A DNA stretch of 64,000 nt, taken from NCBI RefSeq assembly GCF_001314995.1, contig NZ_CP012938.1, positions 2,046,001 through 2,110,000 on the forward strand, written 5' to 3'. Source of the DNA: Bacteroides ovatus (GTDB taxonomy: Bacteria > Bacteroidota > Bacteroidia > Bacteroidales > Bacteroidaceae). A program made the translations under genes and the position numbers. Positions within the stretch are counted from its first letter, which is position 1; each line of letters opens with the position of its first letter. Below, piece after piece: positions 8,886 to 17,756 of this stretch. Below the pieces are notes generated by a model. The model did no database searches and was not told where the DNA came from. It was given only the letters and a program-made list of their open reading frames with translations.

Positions 8886-10868
8886 TCAACAACCATACTC
8901 TTTCAGAGTCTGCATCAACTTCGCGCCATTGATCGGCTTCACCAGATAATCATCACAACCGGCTTTCAACGCAGCTACCCGGTCAGCATCAAAGGCATGA
9001 GCAGTCAGGGCGATAATTGGAATTTCAGCATTGAACTTCCGGATCTCCGAGGTTGCAGTACGTCCGTCCATAACAGGCATCTTCATATCCATCAGTACCA
9101 AATCCACCGGTTGGGTACGGACAATCTCAACTGCCTCCAGTCCATTCGGTGCGTGTAACAACTGGCATTTGTTTTTCAAGATAGAAGATACCAAAAAGAA
9201 GTTACTTTGTATATCTTCAACGACCAGTACTCTTTTAGGTACTTTTTTTGTTTCTTCGGAGTCAAGAATATTTTCTTTATTCGCATCCTTCTCATTGTTC
9301 CGACGTGAAGAAGTCGGTTCGCTGTTAACCGATTCGAACTGGCATGGCAAAACCGCCCAAAATAAAGACCCTTTATCAAATTCTGACTCAAAGCCTATCT
9401 CTCCTCTGCAAGCCTCAACAATGGCTTTACAAATGGACAATCCCAATCCGGTTCCCTGTGCAAATTCATCCAGTTTCTCAAAACGATGAAATACTTTATC
9501 TTTTTTATCCTCCGGTATGCCGATACCTGTATCGCGAACGTAAAGACGAATATTTTCGTCTATCTTCTCATACCCCATTTCAATAGTTCCTTTGGAGGTA
9601 TATTTGATAGCATTAGTTACAAAGTTAGTGAGAATCTGCGCTAACCGGTTTTTATCCAAACGAACGGTACAAGTTTCATAAGGATTCACGGGAACTAACC
9701 GAACCTGCGGATTTACTACACGACGATGCATCGAAGCAGCTAATTCGTTGAAATAAACAGCCAAATCAAAATTTTCGTATTTCAGTTCTACCGAGCCGGC
9801 TTCTATTTTCGAAAGATCCAGTATGTCGTTAATCAGCTTCAAAAGCAACTCATTGTTGGCATTGATAATCTGAATAAATTCTTCTTTTTCTTCTTGATCT
9901 TCCGTCACCATCAATAAGTCGGAAAAACCAACGATAGCATTTAACGGTGTACGAATTTCATGGCTCATATTTGCCAGAAAGGCGGATTTCAACTTATCGG
10001 ATTGTTCAGCGCGGCTCCTTGCCTTTTCAAGTTCACCAATCATGTGCTGCCGCTCGGTAACATCATCTACACGAATCACGACACCGTCAACATCTCCCTG
10101 TTCATTAAATATGGGAGTAGCAAAGACTTCTATGACATGCTTGTTATCCAGATTAAACAAGATAGACTCTACCTGACCGGATTTCCGGGCACGTTGCATC
10201 ACACAATTCTCACAAGGAGTGGTGCGATTATGGGCTGTCAGATAGCAAGGTTCTCCTTTTTTGTAAGCCTCATAAGAAAGGCTTTTACTACAAAGCGAGA
10301 TATTCTCCCATTGTACGATATAGTCGTTCGCAATATATGCCAATCCCGAATTAATATTGTTCAATACCAATTCATTCTGACGAATCAAATGGATCATTCT
10401 TTGTTCGCTCTCAAGAAGTTCTTTTTTCGAACGCACAACCTCTTCGTAAAGATTGTCATATTTGTTTTGCCACAAAACACGTTCGGTGATATCTTGAGTT
10501 ATCACCATATAATTGGTAATTTCAGACTTATCATTATGTACAAAAGAAACGGTAATCTCGAAGAATTTTATACCGGACAGATTAGTAGGAAAAAGACGGC
10601 ACAAGTCATCAAAATCATATTTTGCCATGAAACGCACTGTTTCTCCTTTTCTGATCTGTTCCTTGATTTCATCAGAGAAACTGGTGTAGTTGAATAGATT
10701 ATAGCCCAAAATATCCTTTTTGTCTTTTATCCCCATTGATCTCAACCGTGAATAATTGACATCTATCATGAGACCGTCCTTATCATACAATTCCAAGCCT
10801 ACAGACAAGTCATTAAAGATATTATGCAATAAGTTATCAGCTATCCCATTTACCAAAGTCTGTTCCAT
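8886..10868 (-). CDS. PAS-PAS hybrid histidine kinase with C-terminal receiver
   Basis: This 660-residue protein is a sensor kinase with no clear transmembrane segment, so it probably senses a cytoplasmic signal. Domains in order: PAS (about 12-130), PAS (about 165-275), HisKA with phosphoacceptor H303 in [15 protein letters not shown], HATPase_c with GTGLGLSICKAI near residue 470, then a receiver (about 545-660) with acceptor D594 in LMDMKMPVMDG. The second PAS contains C208, C219 and C222 in a CY...PCENC arrangement suggestive of metal or redox sensing. There is no DNA-binding output; the phosphate would pass to another protein. It is transcribed alone. Its first PAS is related to one in the kinase at 30288-32153. 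Confidence 0.92.
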   Translation of the reverse strand: MEQTLVNGIADNLLHNIFNDLSVGLELYDKDGLMIDVNYSRLRSMGIKDKKDILGYNLFNYTSFSDEIKEQIRKGETVRFMAKYDFDDLCRLFPTNLSGIKFFEITVSFVHNDKSEITNYMVITQDITERVLWQNKYDNLYEEVVRSKKELLESEQRMIHLIRQNELVLNNINSGLAYIANDYIVQWENISLCSKSLSYEAYKKGEPCYLTAHNRTTPCENCVMQRARKSGQVESILFNLDNKHVIEVFATPIFNEQGDVDGVVIRVDDVTERQHMIGELEKARSRAEQSDKLKSAFLANMSHEIRTPLNAIVGFSDLLMVTEDQEEKEEFIQIINANNELLLKLINDILDLSKIEAGSVELKYENFDLAVYFNELAASMHRRVVNPQVRLVPVNPYETCTVRLDKNRLAQILTNFVTNAIKYTSKGTIEMGYEKIDENIRLYVRDTGIGIPEDKKDKVFHRFEKLDEFAQGTGLGLSICKAIVEACRGEIGFESEFDKGSLFWAVLPCQFESVNSEPTSSRRNNEKDANKENILDSEETKKVPKRVLVVEDIQSNFFLVSSILKNKCQLLHAPNGLEAVEIVRTQPVDLVLMDMKMPVMDGRTATSEIRKFNAEIPIIALTAHAFDADRVAALKAGCDDYLVKPINGAKLMQTLKEYGC

Positions 10869-10913
10869 GCAGCAAAATTTGTATAGTATTACAATATTGA
10901 TTGTTTATCCAAG

Positions 10914-10921
10914 CAAAGTTA
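10914..10921 (-). promoter_or_regulatory. -7 box for the PAS hybrid kinase
   Basis: TAACTTTG on the minus strand lies 45 bp before the kinase start and downstream of the terminator of the preceding operon. Confidence 0.5.
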
Positions 10922-10945
10922 CTTTAATATTTTGTTACATAGAAA

Positions 10946-10969
10946 GAAAGAGGCCTTTTAGCCTCTTTC
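10946..10969 (-). terminator. Terminator after the nucleotidyltransferase gene
   Basis: A 9-bp perfect stem, GAAAGAGGC (10946-10954) with GCCTCTTTC (10961-10969), closes a 6-nt loop and begins 7 bp past the stop codon. On the minus strand it is followed by TTTCT. Confidence 0.75.
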
Positions 10970-10976
10970 AGTATCT

Positions 10977-11726
10977 TTATTTCGCATTTTGGTATAAGAA
11001 GCCTTCTGCTTTCGCTAATGTTTCCGGTTTGCCTATATCAATCAGATGCAACTTTTCTGTCAAGTAACCACCATAGTTTACTTGCCGGCAAGTGGCAAGA
11101 TAGAAATCCATGATAGAGAATTTTCCATCCCATGAGGGAGAGGTCATCCATTGAAAAATGGCGGGCGAAAGTACATGGATGCCACTGAATGCATATTCTT
11201 GATAAAGGGAAGAATCATACTGAAAACCTTCCGGTTTCACTTGTTCCGTATCCTTGTTTATCCATCCGCAAAGTCTCTTATCTGTATCAAAAAGAAGATA
11301 GCGGGAGGTTTTACGTTGGCTGGCCAGTAAAGTGGCAACAGCACCGCTTCGTAAATGGTAGTCATATAATTCTTTCAGATTCACGTCTGAAAGAATATCG
11401 ACATTGTGTATCAGGAAAGGCTCATCGGAGTTTTCAAAGAAAGAACGGGCTTTCTTAATTCCCCCACCGGTGTCGAGCAACAGATCGCGTTCATCGGAAA
11501 TATGTATGATAAGCCCAAAATTCTCATTGGCTTCTAAGAAATCAAGTATTTGTTCGCCAAAATGATGGATATTAATCACTATTTCTGTGAATCCGGCAGC
11601 TTTCAGTTTTAAGATCACATGTTCCAACATCGGATGTCCGGCTATGGGAACCAAAGCCTTCGGCATGGTATCGGTGAGCGGCTTCAGCCGGCTACCCAAA
11701 CCGGCTGCAAATATCATTGCTTTCAT
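10977..11726 (-). CDS. Sugar-1-phosphate nucleotidyltransferase (MurU-like)
   Basis: This 249-residue enzyme transfers a nucleotidyl group to a sugar-1-phosphate. The N-terminal MKAMIFAAGLGSRLKPLTD carries the NTP-binding G-x-G-x-R-x(n)-P pattern, followed by PKALVPIAG. HNVDILSD (about residue 110) supplies the metal-binding Asp. The upstream gene, 36 bp away in the same operon, encodes an AmgK-like sugar kinase. AmgK and MurU together convert N-acetylmuramic acid through MurNAc-1-phosphate to UDP-MurNAc, bypassing de novo synthesis. That pairing makes MurU the best reading. A mannose-1-phosphate or glucose-1-phosphate nucleotidyltransferase is possible because these families are close. Confidence 0.82.
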   Translation of the reverse strand: MKAMIFAAGLGSRLKPLTDTMPKALVPIAGHPMLEHVILKLKAAGFTEIVINIHHFGEQILDFLEANENFGLIIHISDERDLLLDTGGGIKKARSFFENSDEPFLIHNVDILSDVNLKELYDYHLRSGAVATLLASQRKTSRYLLFDTDKRLCGWINKDTEQVKPEGFQYDSSLYQEYAFSGIHVLSPAIFQWMTSPSWDGKFSIMDFYLATCRQVNYGGYLTEKLHLIDIGKPETLAKAEGFLYQNAK

Positions 11727-11762
11727 TCTTTCGGTTACTTTCTTCTTTAATATTTACTCTTC

Positions 11763-13193
11763 TTAGATTGTTGCCTCAAACGTATGTTCGATATTCTGTT
11801 CCCGATGCACCAGTTCGACTTTCACACCAAATTTCTGATTCAGGTGCTCTGCCAGATGCTGGGCAGAATAAACAGAACGATGCTGTCCGCCGGTGCAACC
11901 GAAGCAGACGGACAAATTGCTGAATCCGCGTTCCATATAACGTTGCACGGAGGCATCCACCAAAGCATAGACATGATCGAGGAAACGGAGTATTTCTCCA
12001 TCTTCTTCCAAGAAAGTGATTACAGGTTCATCCAGTCCGGTGAAAGGTTTGTAACGCTCATACTTACCGGGATTATTCACGGCGCGACAGTCGAATACAT
12101 AACCTCCTCCATTGCCGGTAGAGTCATCAGGAATTCCTTTCTTATAGGCAAAACTCATTACTTTGACGGTTAACTGCCGCTTTTTCAGATCGTCCGTAAA
12201 TTGTTTCAGTCCGGTAAGCTCTCGCAAAACGTTACAGAGATACGGATATTCCGGATATTCTTCTTTCAACAATTCACGCAGGTTTTCGATGGCATAAGGA
12301 ACACTTTGGATAAAATGCGGTTTCTTTTCAAAGTAACCACGGAAACCATAAGCTCCCAACACTTGCAGCGTACGGAAAAGGACAAAGTGACGAAGCTGGC
12401 TATAAAAATAGGATTCGTCAATCGGTTGGTATTTGCGAAGAGCTTCCATATACTCTTGCAGCAGTTCTTTACGAAGACTATCGGGATATTTCGCTTTCGC
12501 TTGCCACAGGAAAGAGGCTATGTCATAATAGAACGGGCCTTTGCGTCCGCCCTGAAAGTCGATAAACCACGGTTCGCCGTCTTTTATCATCACATTACGG
12601 CTCTGAAAATCACGATACATGAAAGTAGCGGAAGAACTGCGAAGCAAGACATCGCTCATTTTCTGGAAATCATCTTCCAGTTTATCTTCCTGAAACTCCA
12701 TACCGGTAGCTTTCAGGAAGCAATATTTAAAGTAATTCAAATCCCACAGAATGGAGCGTTGATTGAACTCCGGTTGAGGATAACAACGGGAAAAATCAAA
12801 TCCATCGGCCCCGGCAAACTGAATGGCAGGAAGCAAACGAATCGTTTTGCGAAGCAACTCTTTTTCCTCTTCTGAAAAGACGCTGGTAGCACGTCCTTTC
12901 TCTATGGCATGGAACAACAGAGTATCGCCCAAATCCTCCTGCAAATAATAGGTCTTATCTTCCGAAACGATGCGCACTTCGGGAACAGGCAGTCCACATT
13001 TGTGGAAGTGTCCTGCCATATAAAGAAATGCTTCATTCTCATCGATAGAAGCTCCGTAAACTCCAATCAATGTTTCTATACCCGTCAGCCGAAAATAACG
13101 GCGGTTGGAACCGGAAGACGGTAATTCTGTTATGTTTTCAGCGGGAACGCCCGTATATGACTGATAAAGTTTCTGTAGTTCTTCGGTAATCAT
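11763..13193 (-). CDS. AmgK-like sugar kinase fused to RapZ C-terminal domain
   Basis: The 476-residue protein joins two domains. Residues about 1-335 form an aminoglycoside/choline-kinase-like phosphotransferase with the catalytic motif YRDFQSRNVM (D195) and the metal-binding WFIDFQGGRKGP about 15 residues later, as in AmgK anomeric MurNAc/GlcNAc kinases. Residues about 350-476 match the C-terminal domain of RapZ, with FDCRAVNNPG and CFGCTGGQHRSV. In enteric bacteria that domain senses glucosamine-6-phosphate and helps control GlmS. The RapZ N-terminal P-loop kinase domain is absent. The gene leads the operon with the MurU-like gene. Inference: the fusion recycles cell-wall amino sugars and may be allosterically controlled by an amino-sugar phosphate. 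Confidence 0.85.
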   Translation of the reverse strand: MITEELQKLYQSYTGVPAENITELPSSGSNRRYFRLTGIETLIGVYGASIDENEAFLYMAGHFHKCGLPVPEVRIVSEDKTYYLQEDLGDTLLFHAIEKGRATSVFSEEEKELLRKTIRLLPAIQFAGADGFDFSRCYPQPEFNQRSILWDLNYFKYCFLKATGMEFQEDKLEDDFQKMSDVLLRSSSATFMYRDFQSRNVMIKDGEPWFIDFQGGRKGPFYYDIASFLWQAKAKYPDSLRKELLQEYMEALRKYQPIDESYFYSQLRHFVLFRTLQVLGAYGFRGYFEKKPHFIQSVPYAIENLRELLKEEYPEYPYLCNVLRELTGLKQFTDDLKKRQLTVKVMSFAYKKGIPDDSTGNGGGYVFDCRAVNNPGKYERYKPFTGLDEPVITFLEEDGEILRFLDHVYALVDASVQRYMERGFSNLSVCFGCTGGQHRSVYSAQHLAEHLNQKFGVKVELVHREQNIEHTFEATI

Positions 13194-13210
13194 AGTCGTA
13201 TATTTTCGAG

Positions 13211-13218
13211 CAAAGATA
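13211..13218 (-). promoter_or_regulatory. -7 box for the kinase-nucleotidyltransferase operon
   Basis: TATCTTTG on the minus strand lies 17 bp before the ATG of the AmgK-like gene, implying a very short leader. Confidence 0.5.
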
Positions 13219-13257
13219 GAGAATCTAGCTAAATAATACTATCTTCCCACTGATAAA

Positions 13258-13314
13258 AACCGGCTACTTTACCTAATCTGCTGTGTACAGGCCTTTACTT
13301 CCAATAAGCCGGTT
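13258..13314 (-). repeat. Inverted repeat AACCGGCT / AGCCGGTT
   Basis: Eight-base perfect arms at 13258-13265 and 13307-13314 enclose 41 nt. On the minus strand the distal arm runs into GGTTTTTATC, like a terminator, but no minus-strand gene lies upstream. It could end a short non-coding transcript or be a relic. Confidence 0.4.
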
Positions 13315-13386
13315 ATTTAAAAAAGTTGTTGGAATGGCTCCCTATGAATATAAGATGAAGAATTAGCAATTCTCATTGTATTCAAG

Positions 13387-13430
13387 GATTTTCAGTGCAG
13401 AGATTAAAGATTTTCAGTACAGAAATTTAT
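13387..13430. repeat. Two-copy 22-bp repeat, TTTCAGTrCAGAnA core
   Basis: GATTTTCAGT occurs at 13387 and 13409, 22 bp apart. The cores TTTCAGTGCAGAGA and TTTCAGTACAGAAA are near-palindromic. The spacing equals that of the array just downstream, and a 22-bp grid begun here also runs through it with one less clear unit between. Confidence 0.6.
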
Positions 13431-13452
13431 AATAGTTTATGCAGTCGAGTAG

Positions 13453-13540
13453 TCATCCCCTTATAAGGTGACAATAATCATTTTGTAAAGTGATAAATAG
13501 CACCCTATAAGATGACTATTATCCCATTGCAAGGGGACAA
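13453..13540. repeat. Four 22-bp units with quasi-palindromic centres (array B)
   Basis: Units start at 13453, 13475, 13497 and 13519. Dyad centres fall near 13463.5, 13485.5, 13507.5 and 13529.5. The cores are CCCCTTATAAGGTG, ATTTTGTAAAGT, ACCCTATAAGAT and CCCATTGCAAGGGG. The first and third end in TGAC and the second in TGAT; the fourth ends in GGAC. Sequence differs between units while self-complementarity is kept. The array lies about 130-220 bp upstream of the HTCS promoter. Confidence 0.75.
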
Positions 13541-13669
13541 ACTATTCTTAAAAGGACGGAAAGCTTTAAAGATACAAAATTAAATAGAGAAAAGCAACTA
13601 TATATAACTCTTTTACCTGAAGGAATACAAAATAAGTTTGCTTTTCAACAAACATTCATCCGAATGTAT

Positions 13670-13677
13670 TATCTTTG
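13670..13677 (+). promoter_or_regulatory. -7 box for the HTCS at 13702
   Basis: TATCTTTG lies 24 bp before the ATG. The same octamer precedes the other HTCS in this window (50504-50511). Confidence 0.5.
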
Positions 13678-13701
13678 TTTTAGTTTAACTGACCTAATCT
13701 C

Positions 13702-16700
13702 ATGAGAAGAAAGACCTTTTTACTACTATGCATCGCATTTATCGCACTGTTTATCGGCATCTCCCCTCTTCAAGCCGGTCATTATTACTATAAGCAAATC
13801 TCACTAAAAGACGGACTGCCTTCTACCGTACGATGCATCTTAACGGATGAACAAGGTTTTGTATGGATTGGAACCCGCTCCGGACTGGGACGATATGACG
13901 GACATGAACTTAAAAAGTATGTCCATCAGTCAAACAACCCTCATTCCATTCCTCACAATTTAATCTACCAGCTGATAGAAGATGTACAAAACAATATATG
14001 GATTCTGACAGATAAGGGAGTGGCACGTTATCAGCGGCAAAGCGATGACTTTCTTATACCGACTGATGAAACAGGAAATAATATCATCGCCTATTCCGTC
14101 TGCCTGACTGATGATGGAGTGTTATTCGGTTCGAAAAATAAAATCTTTTTCTATAATTATCAGGATGCCACTTTCCGCCTCCTGCAAACGTTTGACCTAG
14201 AGCCCAATTATAATGTGACTCTGCTAAGTCTATGGGATAAACGAACATTACTTTGTTGTAGTCGCTGGCAAGGACTACTCCTGCTCGACCTGAATACCGG
14301 AAAATGCCGCCGTCCTCCTTTCGATTGCGGAAAGGAAATAATGAACGTACTCATAGACTCACAAAAAAGAATCTGGGTAGCCCCTTACAACGGAGGGCTG
14401 AACTGCCTGACACATGACGGTAAACTACTGGCTACATATACTACCCACAACTCTTCTCTAAGTAACAATGTTGTACTAAGTCTCGCCGAACGGGAAGGAG
14501 AAATCTGGATTGGAACAGACGGAGGAGGCATTAATATTCTCGACCCGGAAACCGGACATTTTTCTCTGCTGGAACATGTGCCCGGAAGTGACAACTATTC
14601 ACTTCCCGCCAACTCTATCTTATGCCTATACAACGACTACAACAACAATATATGGGCAGGCAGCATCCGCAACGGACTAATCAGCATCCGGGAAGTTTCC
14701 ATGAAAACATATACAGACGTACCACCCGGCAACGACCGGGGACTTAGCAACAATACCGTTCTAAGTCTTTTCCAGGAATCTCAAGATCAAATCTGGGTAG
14801 GTACGGACGGAGGAGGTATCAACAACTTTAATCCGCTCACAGAGAAATTTACTCATTACCCTTCCACCTGGGAAGACAAAGTTGCCTCTATCTGTCAGTT
14901 TACTCCCGGTAAATTATTAATTTCTATTTTCTCACAAGGAGTATTTATTTTCAATCCGGCAACTGGAGAAAAACAACCTTTCACCATTGTCGACGCTGAA
15001 ACAACAGCACTCTTATGCAATCGAGGCAAGGCTGTAAATCTACTCCGGAACACTCATCACAGCATTCTGTTCCTTGGAGAACATATCTATATATATGATT
15101 TGAATACACGTACTTTCAGTACCGCTATAGAACAGGAAGAACAAGATATTATCGGTGCTCTCCTGCCAATCGGCAATTATAGGAACACCACTTATCTAAA
15201 TGATACGAAGCACATATATGAACTGGACAACCATACAAACCGGCTGAAAGCCCTATACAGATGCTGGAAAGACACGACCATCAACTCCGTTTCAAGAGAC
15301 GAAGAGGGAAACTTCTGGATTGGGAACAATTACGGATTGGTACACTACAATCCCGCCACCAAAATACAGACTCCGATCCCGACCTCTCTATTTAGTGAAA
15401 TCACTTTGATCGTATGCGACCAGCAAGGAAAAGTATGGATAGGAGCTGACAGCATGCTTTTCGCTTGGCTTATCAAAGAAAAAAAGTTCGTTCTATTCGG
15501 CGAATCAGACGGCGTAATCCAGAACGAATATCTTTCCAAACCCCGCCTGTTAAGTATGCAGGGAGACGTCTATATGGGTGGAGTAAAAGGTTTACTGCAC
15601 ATTAACTGCAAAATACCATTAACAACTTCTGAACTTCCCCAACTCCAATTATCTGATGTCATCATCAATGGAGAATCCGTGAATAACGAATTAACCAATC
15701 GACCAACAGGGATCTCCGCTCCCTGGAACAGTAATATCACTATCCGGATCATGTCGAAAGAGAAGGACATTTTCCGACAGAAAGTGTACAGATACCAGAT
15801 AGAAGGACTGAATGACCAGCAAATCGAATCGTACAATCCCGAACTGGCTATACGTTCACTTCCTCCGGGAAGTTATAAGATTATGGCTTCATGTACAGCT
15901 AAAGATGGCAGTTGGATTCCCAGTCAGGAAGTACTGGAACTAACCATTCTCCCTCCCTGGTATCGGACATGGTGGTTTATTCTTAGCTGTACCGTTCTTA
16001 CTGCTGCCGCTATTATTGAAACTTTCCGAAGAACTCTAAAGCGTAAGGAAGAAAAACTGAAATGGGCAATGAAGGAACATGAACAACAGGTATATGAAGA
16101 AAAAGTACGTTTCCTTATTAATATCAGTCATGAGCTGCGCACACCTTTAACGCTCATACACGCACCGCTTAGCCGGATACTGAAATCGCTTTCTGCCGAA
16201 GATACACAATATTTACCTATAAAAGCAATCTATCGCCAGTCACAGCGAATGAAAAACCTTATTAATATGGTACTCGATGTACGCAAAATGGAGGTTGGGG
16301 AAAGTAAATTGCAGATACAGCCGTATGCTCTCAATCAATGGATTGAACATGTATCCCAAGATTTCGTCAGCGAAGGTGAAGCTAAAAACGTCCGTATCCG
16401 CTATCAGCTTGACCCACAGGTCAATACTGTAAGTTTCGATAAAGATAAGTGTGAGATTATTCTAAGCAATCTGCTTATCAATGCCTTGAAACACAGTCCA
16501 CAAGATGCAGAAATAACAATTACATCGGAGTTGCTTTCCGAGAAAAATAGCGTACGTATCTCCATCATTGACCGGGGAAACGGATTGAAACAAGTAAATA
16601 CACAAAAACTCTTCACCCGTTTCTATCAAGGTACAGGAGAGCAAAGCGGCACAGGTATCGGATTATCTTATTCCAGGATTCTGGTAGAACTACACGGAGG

Positions 16701-17649
16701 CTCCATCGGTGCACGGGATAATCAGGAAGCTGGTGCAACATTCTTCTTTGAACTACCCTTGAGACAACAATCGGAAGAGATCGTCTGTCAGCCGAAGGCA
16801 TATCTGAACGAATTGATGAACGATGATAGCAAAGAACAGTTACCGGAGGAAAATACGTTCGATACGAGTCCTTACAGTATTCTAGTGGTGGATGACAATC
16901 CGGATTTGACGGATTTTCTGAAAAAGTCACTGGGAGAATATTTCAAACGGGTAGTGATTGCTTCCGATGGTGTGGAAGCCCTTCAACTGACCAGAAATCA
17001 TGCTCCGGATATTATCGTCAGTGACGTGATGATGCCGAGAATGAATGGATATGAACTTTGCAAAAATATAAAGGAAGATATTACGATCAGTCACATTCCT
17101 ATCATTCTGCTGACAGCAAGAGATGATAAACAAAGTCAGTTGAGTGGCTACAAGAACGGGGCGGACGCTTATCTGACTAAGCCCTTTGAGATAGAAATGC
17201 TAATGGAAATCATTCGCAACCGATTGAAAAACCGCGAATCTATCAAGAAAAGATATTTGAATACAGGATTAGTCCCTGCGCCGGAAGAGAGCACTTTCAG
17301 CCAAGCAGATGAAACATTTCTGCTGAAACTGAATAAAATTATTCAGGAACATCTGGATAGCAGCAATCTGGACGTCACTTTTATCTGCAAGGAGATAGGT
17401 ATGAGCCGGGCTTCCCTTTACAATAAGCTAAAAGCTCTGACCGATATGGGAGCCAATGATTACATTAATAAATTCCGGATGGAGAAAGCGATCACATTAA
17501 TCACCAGTACGGACATGTCGTTCACGGAAATTGCCGAGAAGGTCGGCTTCACTACTTCACGCTATTTCAGTACGGCTTTCAAACAATATACAGGAGAAAC
17601 GCCAACTCAATATAAGGAGAAGAGAAAACAGGAACGGAAAAAAGAGTAA
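13702..17649 (+). CDS. Hybrid two-component system regulator (HTCS), orphan
   Basis: HTCS proteins fuse a whole two-component pathway into one inner-membrane protein that senses oligosaccharides in the periplasm and activates utilisation genes. The 1315 residues comprise a signal peptide or N-terminal anchor (1-25), a periplasmic beta-propeller sensor with repeated WIGT-type blades (about 30-680), a Y_Y_Y domain ending in LPPWYRTWW (about 690-755), a membrane segment (about 758-775), HisKA with H810 in ISHELRTPLTL, HATPase_c, a receiver with D1108 in VSDVMMPRMNG, and an AraC-type helix-turn-helix (about 1205-1310). No SusC/SusD or glycosidase lies beside it, so its target and ligand are unknown; the nearby aldolase genes are housekeeping. 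Confidence 0.95.
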   Translation: MRRKTFLLLCIAFIALFIGISPLQAGHYYYKQISLKDGLPSTVRCILTDEQGFVWIGTRSGLGRYDGHELKKYVHQSNNPHSIPHNLIYQLIEDVQNNIWILTDKGVARYQRQSDDFLIPTDETGNNIIAYSVCLTDDGVLFGSKNKIFFYNYQDATFRLLQTFDLEPNYNVTLLSLWDKRTLLCCSRWQGLLLLDLNTGKCRRPPFDCGKEIMNVLIDSQKRIWVAPYNGGLNCLTHDGKLLATYTTHNSSLSNNVVLSLAEREGEIWIGTDGGGINILDPETGHFSLLEHVPGSDNYSLPANSILCLYNDYNNNIWAGSIRNGLISIREVSMKTYTDVPPGNDRGLSNNTVLSLFQESQDQIWVGTDGGGINNFNPLTEKFTHYPSTWEDKVASICQFTPGKLLISIFSQGVFIFNPATGEKQPFTIVDAETTALLCNRGKAVNLLRNTHHSILFLGEHIYIYDLNTRTFSTAIEQEEQDIIGALLPIGNYRNTTYLNDTKHIYELDNHTNRLKALYRCWKDTTINSVSRDEEGNFWIGNNYGLVHYNPATKIQTPIPTSLFSEITLIVCDQQGKVWIGADSMLFAWLIKEKKFVLFGESDGVIQNEYLSKPRLLSMQGDVYMGGVKGLLHINCKIPLTTSELPQLQLSDVIINGESVNNELTNRPTGISAPWNSNITIRIMSKEKDIFRQKVYRYQIEGLNDQQIESYNPELAIRSLPPGSYKIMASCTAKDGSWIPSQEVLELTILPPWYRTWWFILSCTVLTAAAIIETFRRTLKRKEEKLKWAMKEHEQQVYEEKVRFLINISHELRTPLTLIHAPLSRILKSLSAEDTQYLPIKAIYRQSQRMKNLINMVLDVRKMEVGESKLQIQPYALNQWIEHVSQDFVSEGEAKNVRIRYQLDPQVNTVSFDKDKCEIILSNLLINALKHSPQDAEITITSELLSEKNSVRISIIDRGNGLKQVNTQKLFTRFYQGTGEQSGTGIGLSYSRILVELHGGSIGARDNQEAGATFFFELPLRQQSEEIVCQPKAYLNELMNDDSKEQLPEENTFDTSPYSILVVDDNPDLTDFLKKSLGEYFKRVVIASDGVEALQLTRNHAPDIIVSDVMMPRMNGYELCKNIKEDITISHIPIILLTARDDKQSQLSGYKNGADAYLTKPFEIEMLMEIIRNRLKNRESIKKRYLNTGLVPAPEESTFSQADETFLLKLNKIIQEHLDSSNLDVTFICKEIGMSRASLYNKLKALTDMGANDYINKFRMEKAITLITSTDMSFTEIAEKVGFTTSRYFSTAFKQYTGETPTQYKEKRKQERKKE

Positions 17650-17680
17650 TGAGCAGCTACCCGAAAAAACAAATATTCTT

Positions 17681-17722
17681 TAGGCACGGAATTCTAAGAC
17701 CTGAGCAAATAATCCGTGCCTA
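17681..17722. terminator. Bidirectional terminator between convergent genes
   Basis: Perfect 10-bp arms TAGGCACGGA (17681-17690) and TCCGTGCCTA (17713-17722) lie between the HTCS (plus) and the aldolase gene (minus). The plus side is followed by AAAATTTT and the minus side by AAGAATATTTG. Confidence 0.7.
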
Positions 17723-17756
17723 AAAATTTTAATATACTGCAAGTTTCATTACTTAC

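Larger units (their letters stand above)
13194..13701. other. 508-bp divergent intergenic region
   Basis: Lies between the AmgK-like gene (minus) and an HTCS (plus). It contains the two divergent promoters, an inverted repeat (13258-13314), a two-copy GATTTTCAGT repeat 22 bp apart and the 22-bp quasi-palindrome array at 13453-13540. No open frame with coding character was seen. Confidence 0.65.

Noticed and set aside
9960..10697. 245-codon plus-strand open frame
   Set aside because: It lies wholly antisense to the PAS hybrid kinase, whose domains are intact; the translation has no recognisable domain.
12201..12875. 224-codon plus-strand open frame
   Set aside because: Antisense to the AmgK-like kinase domain; no start signal or family features.
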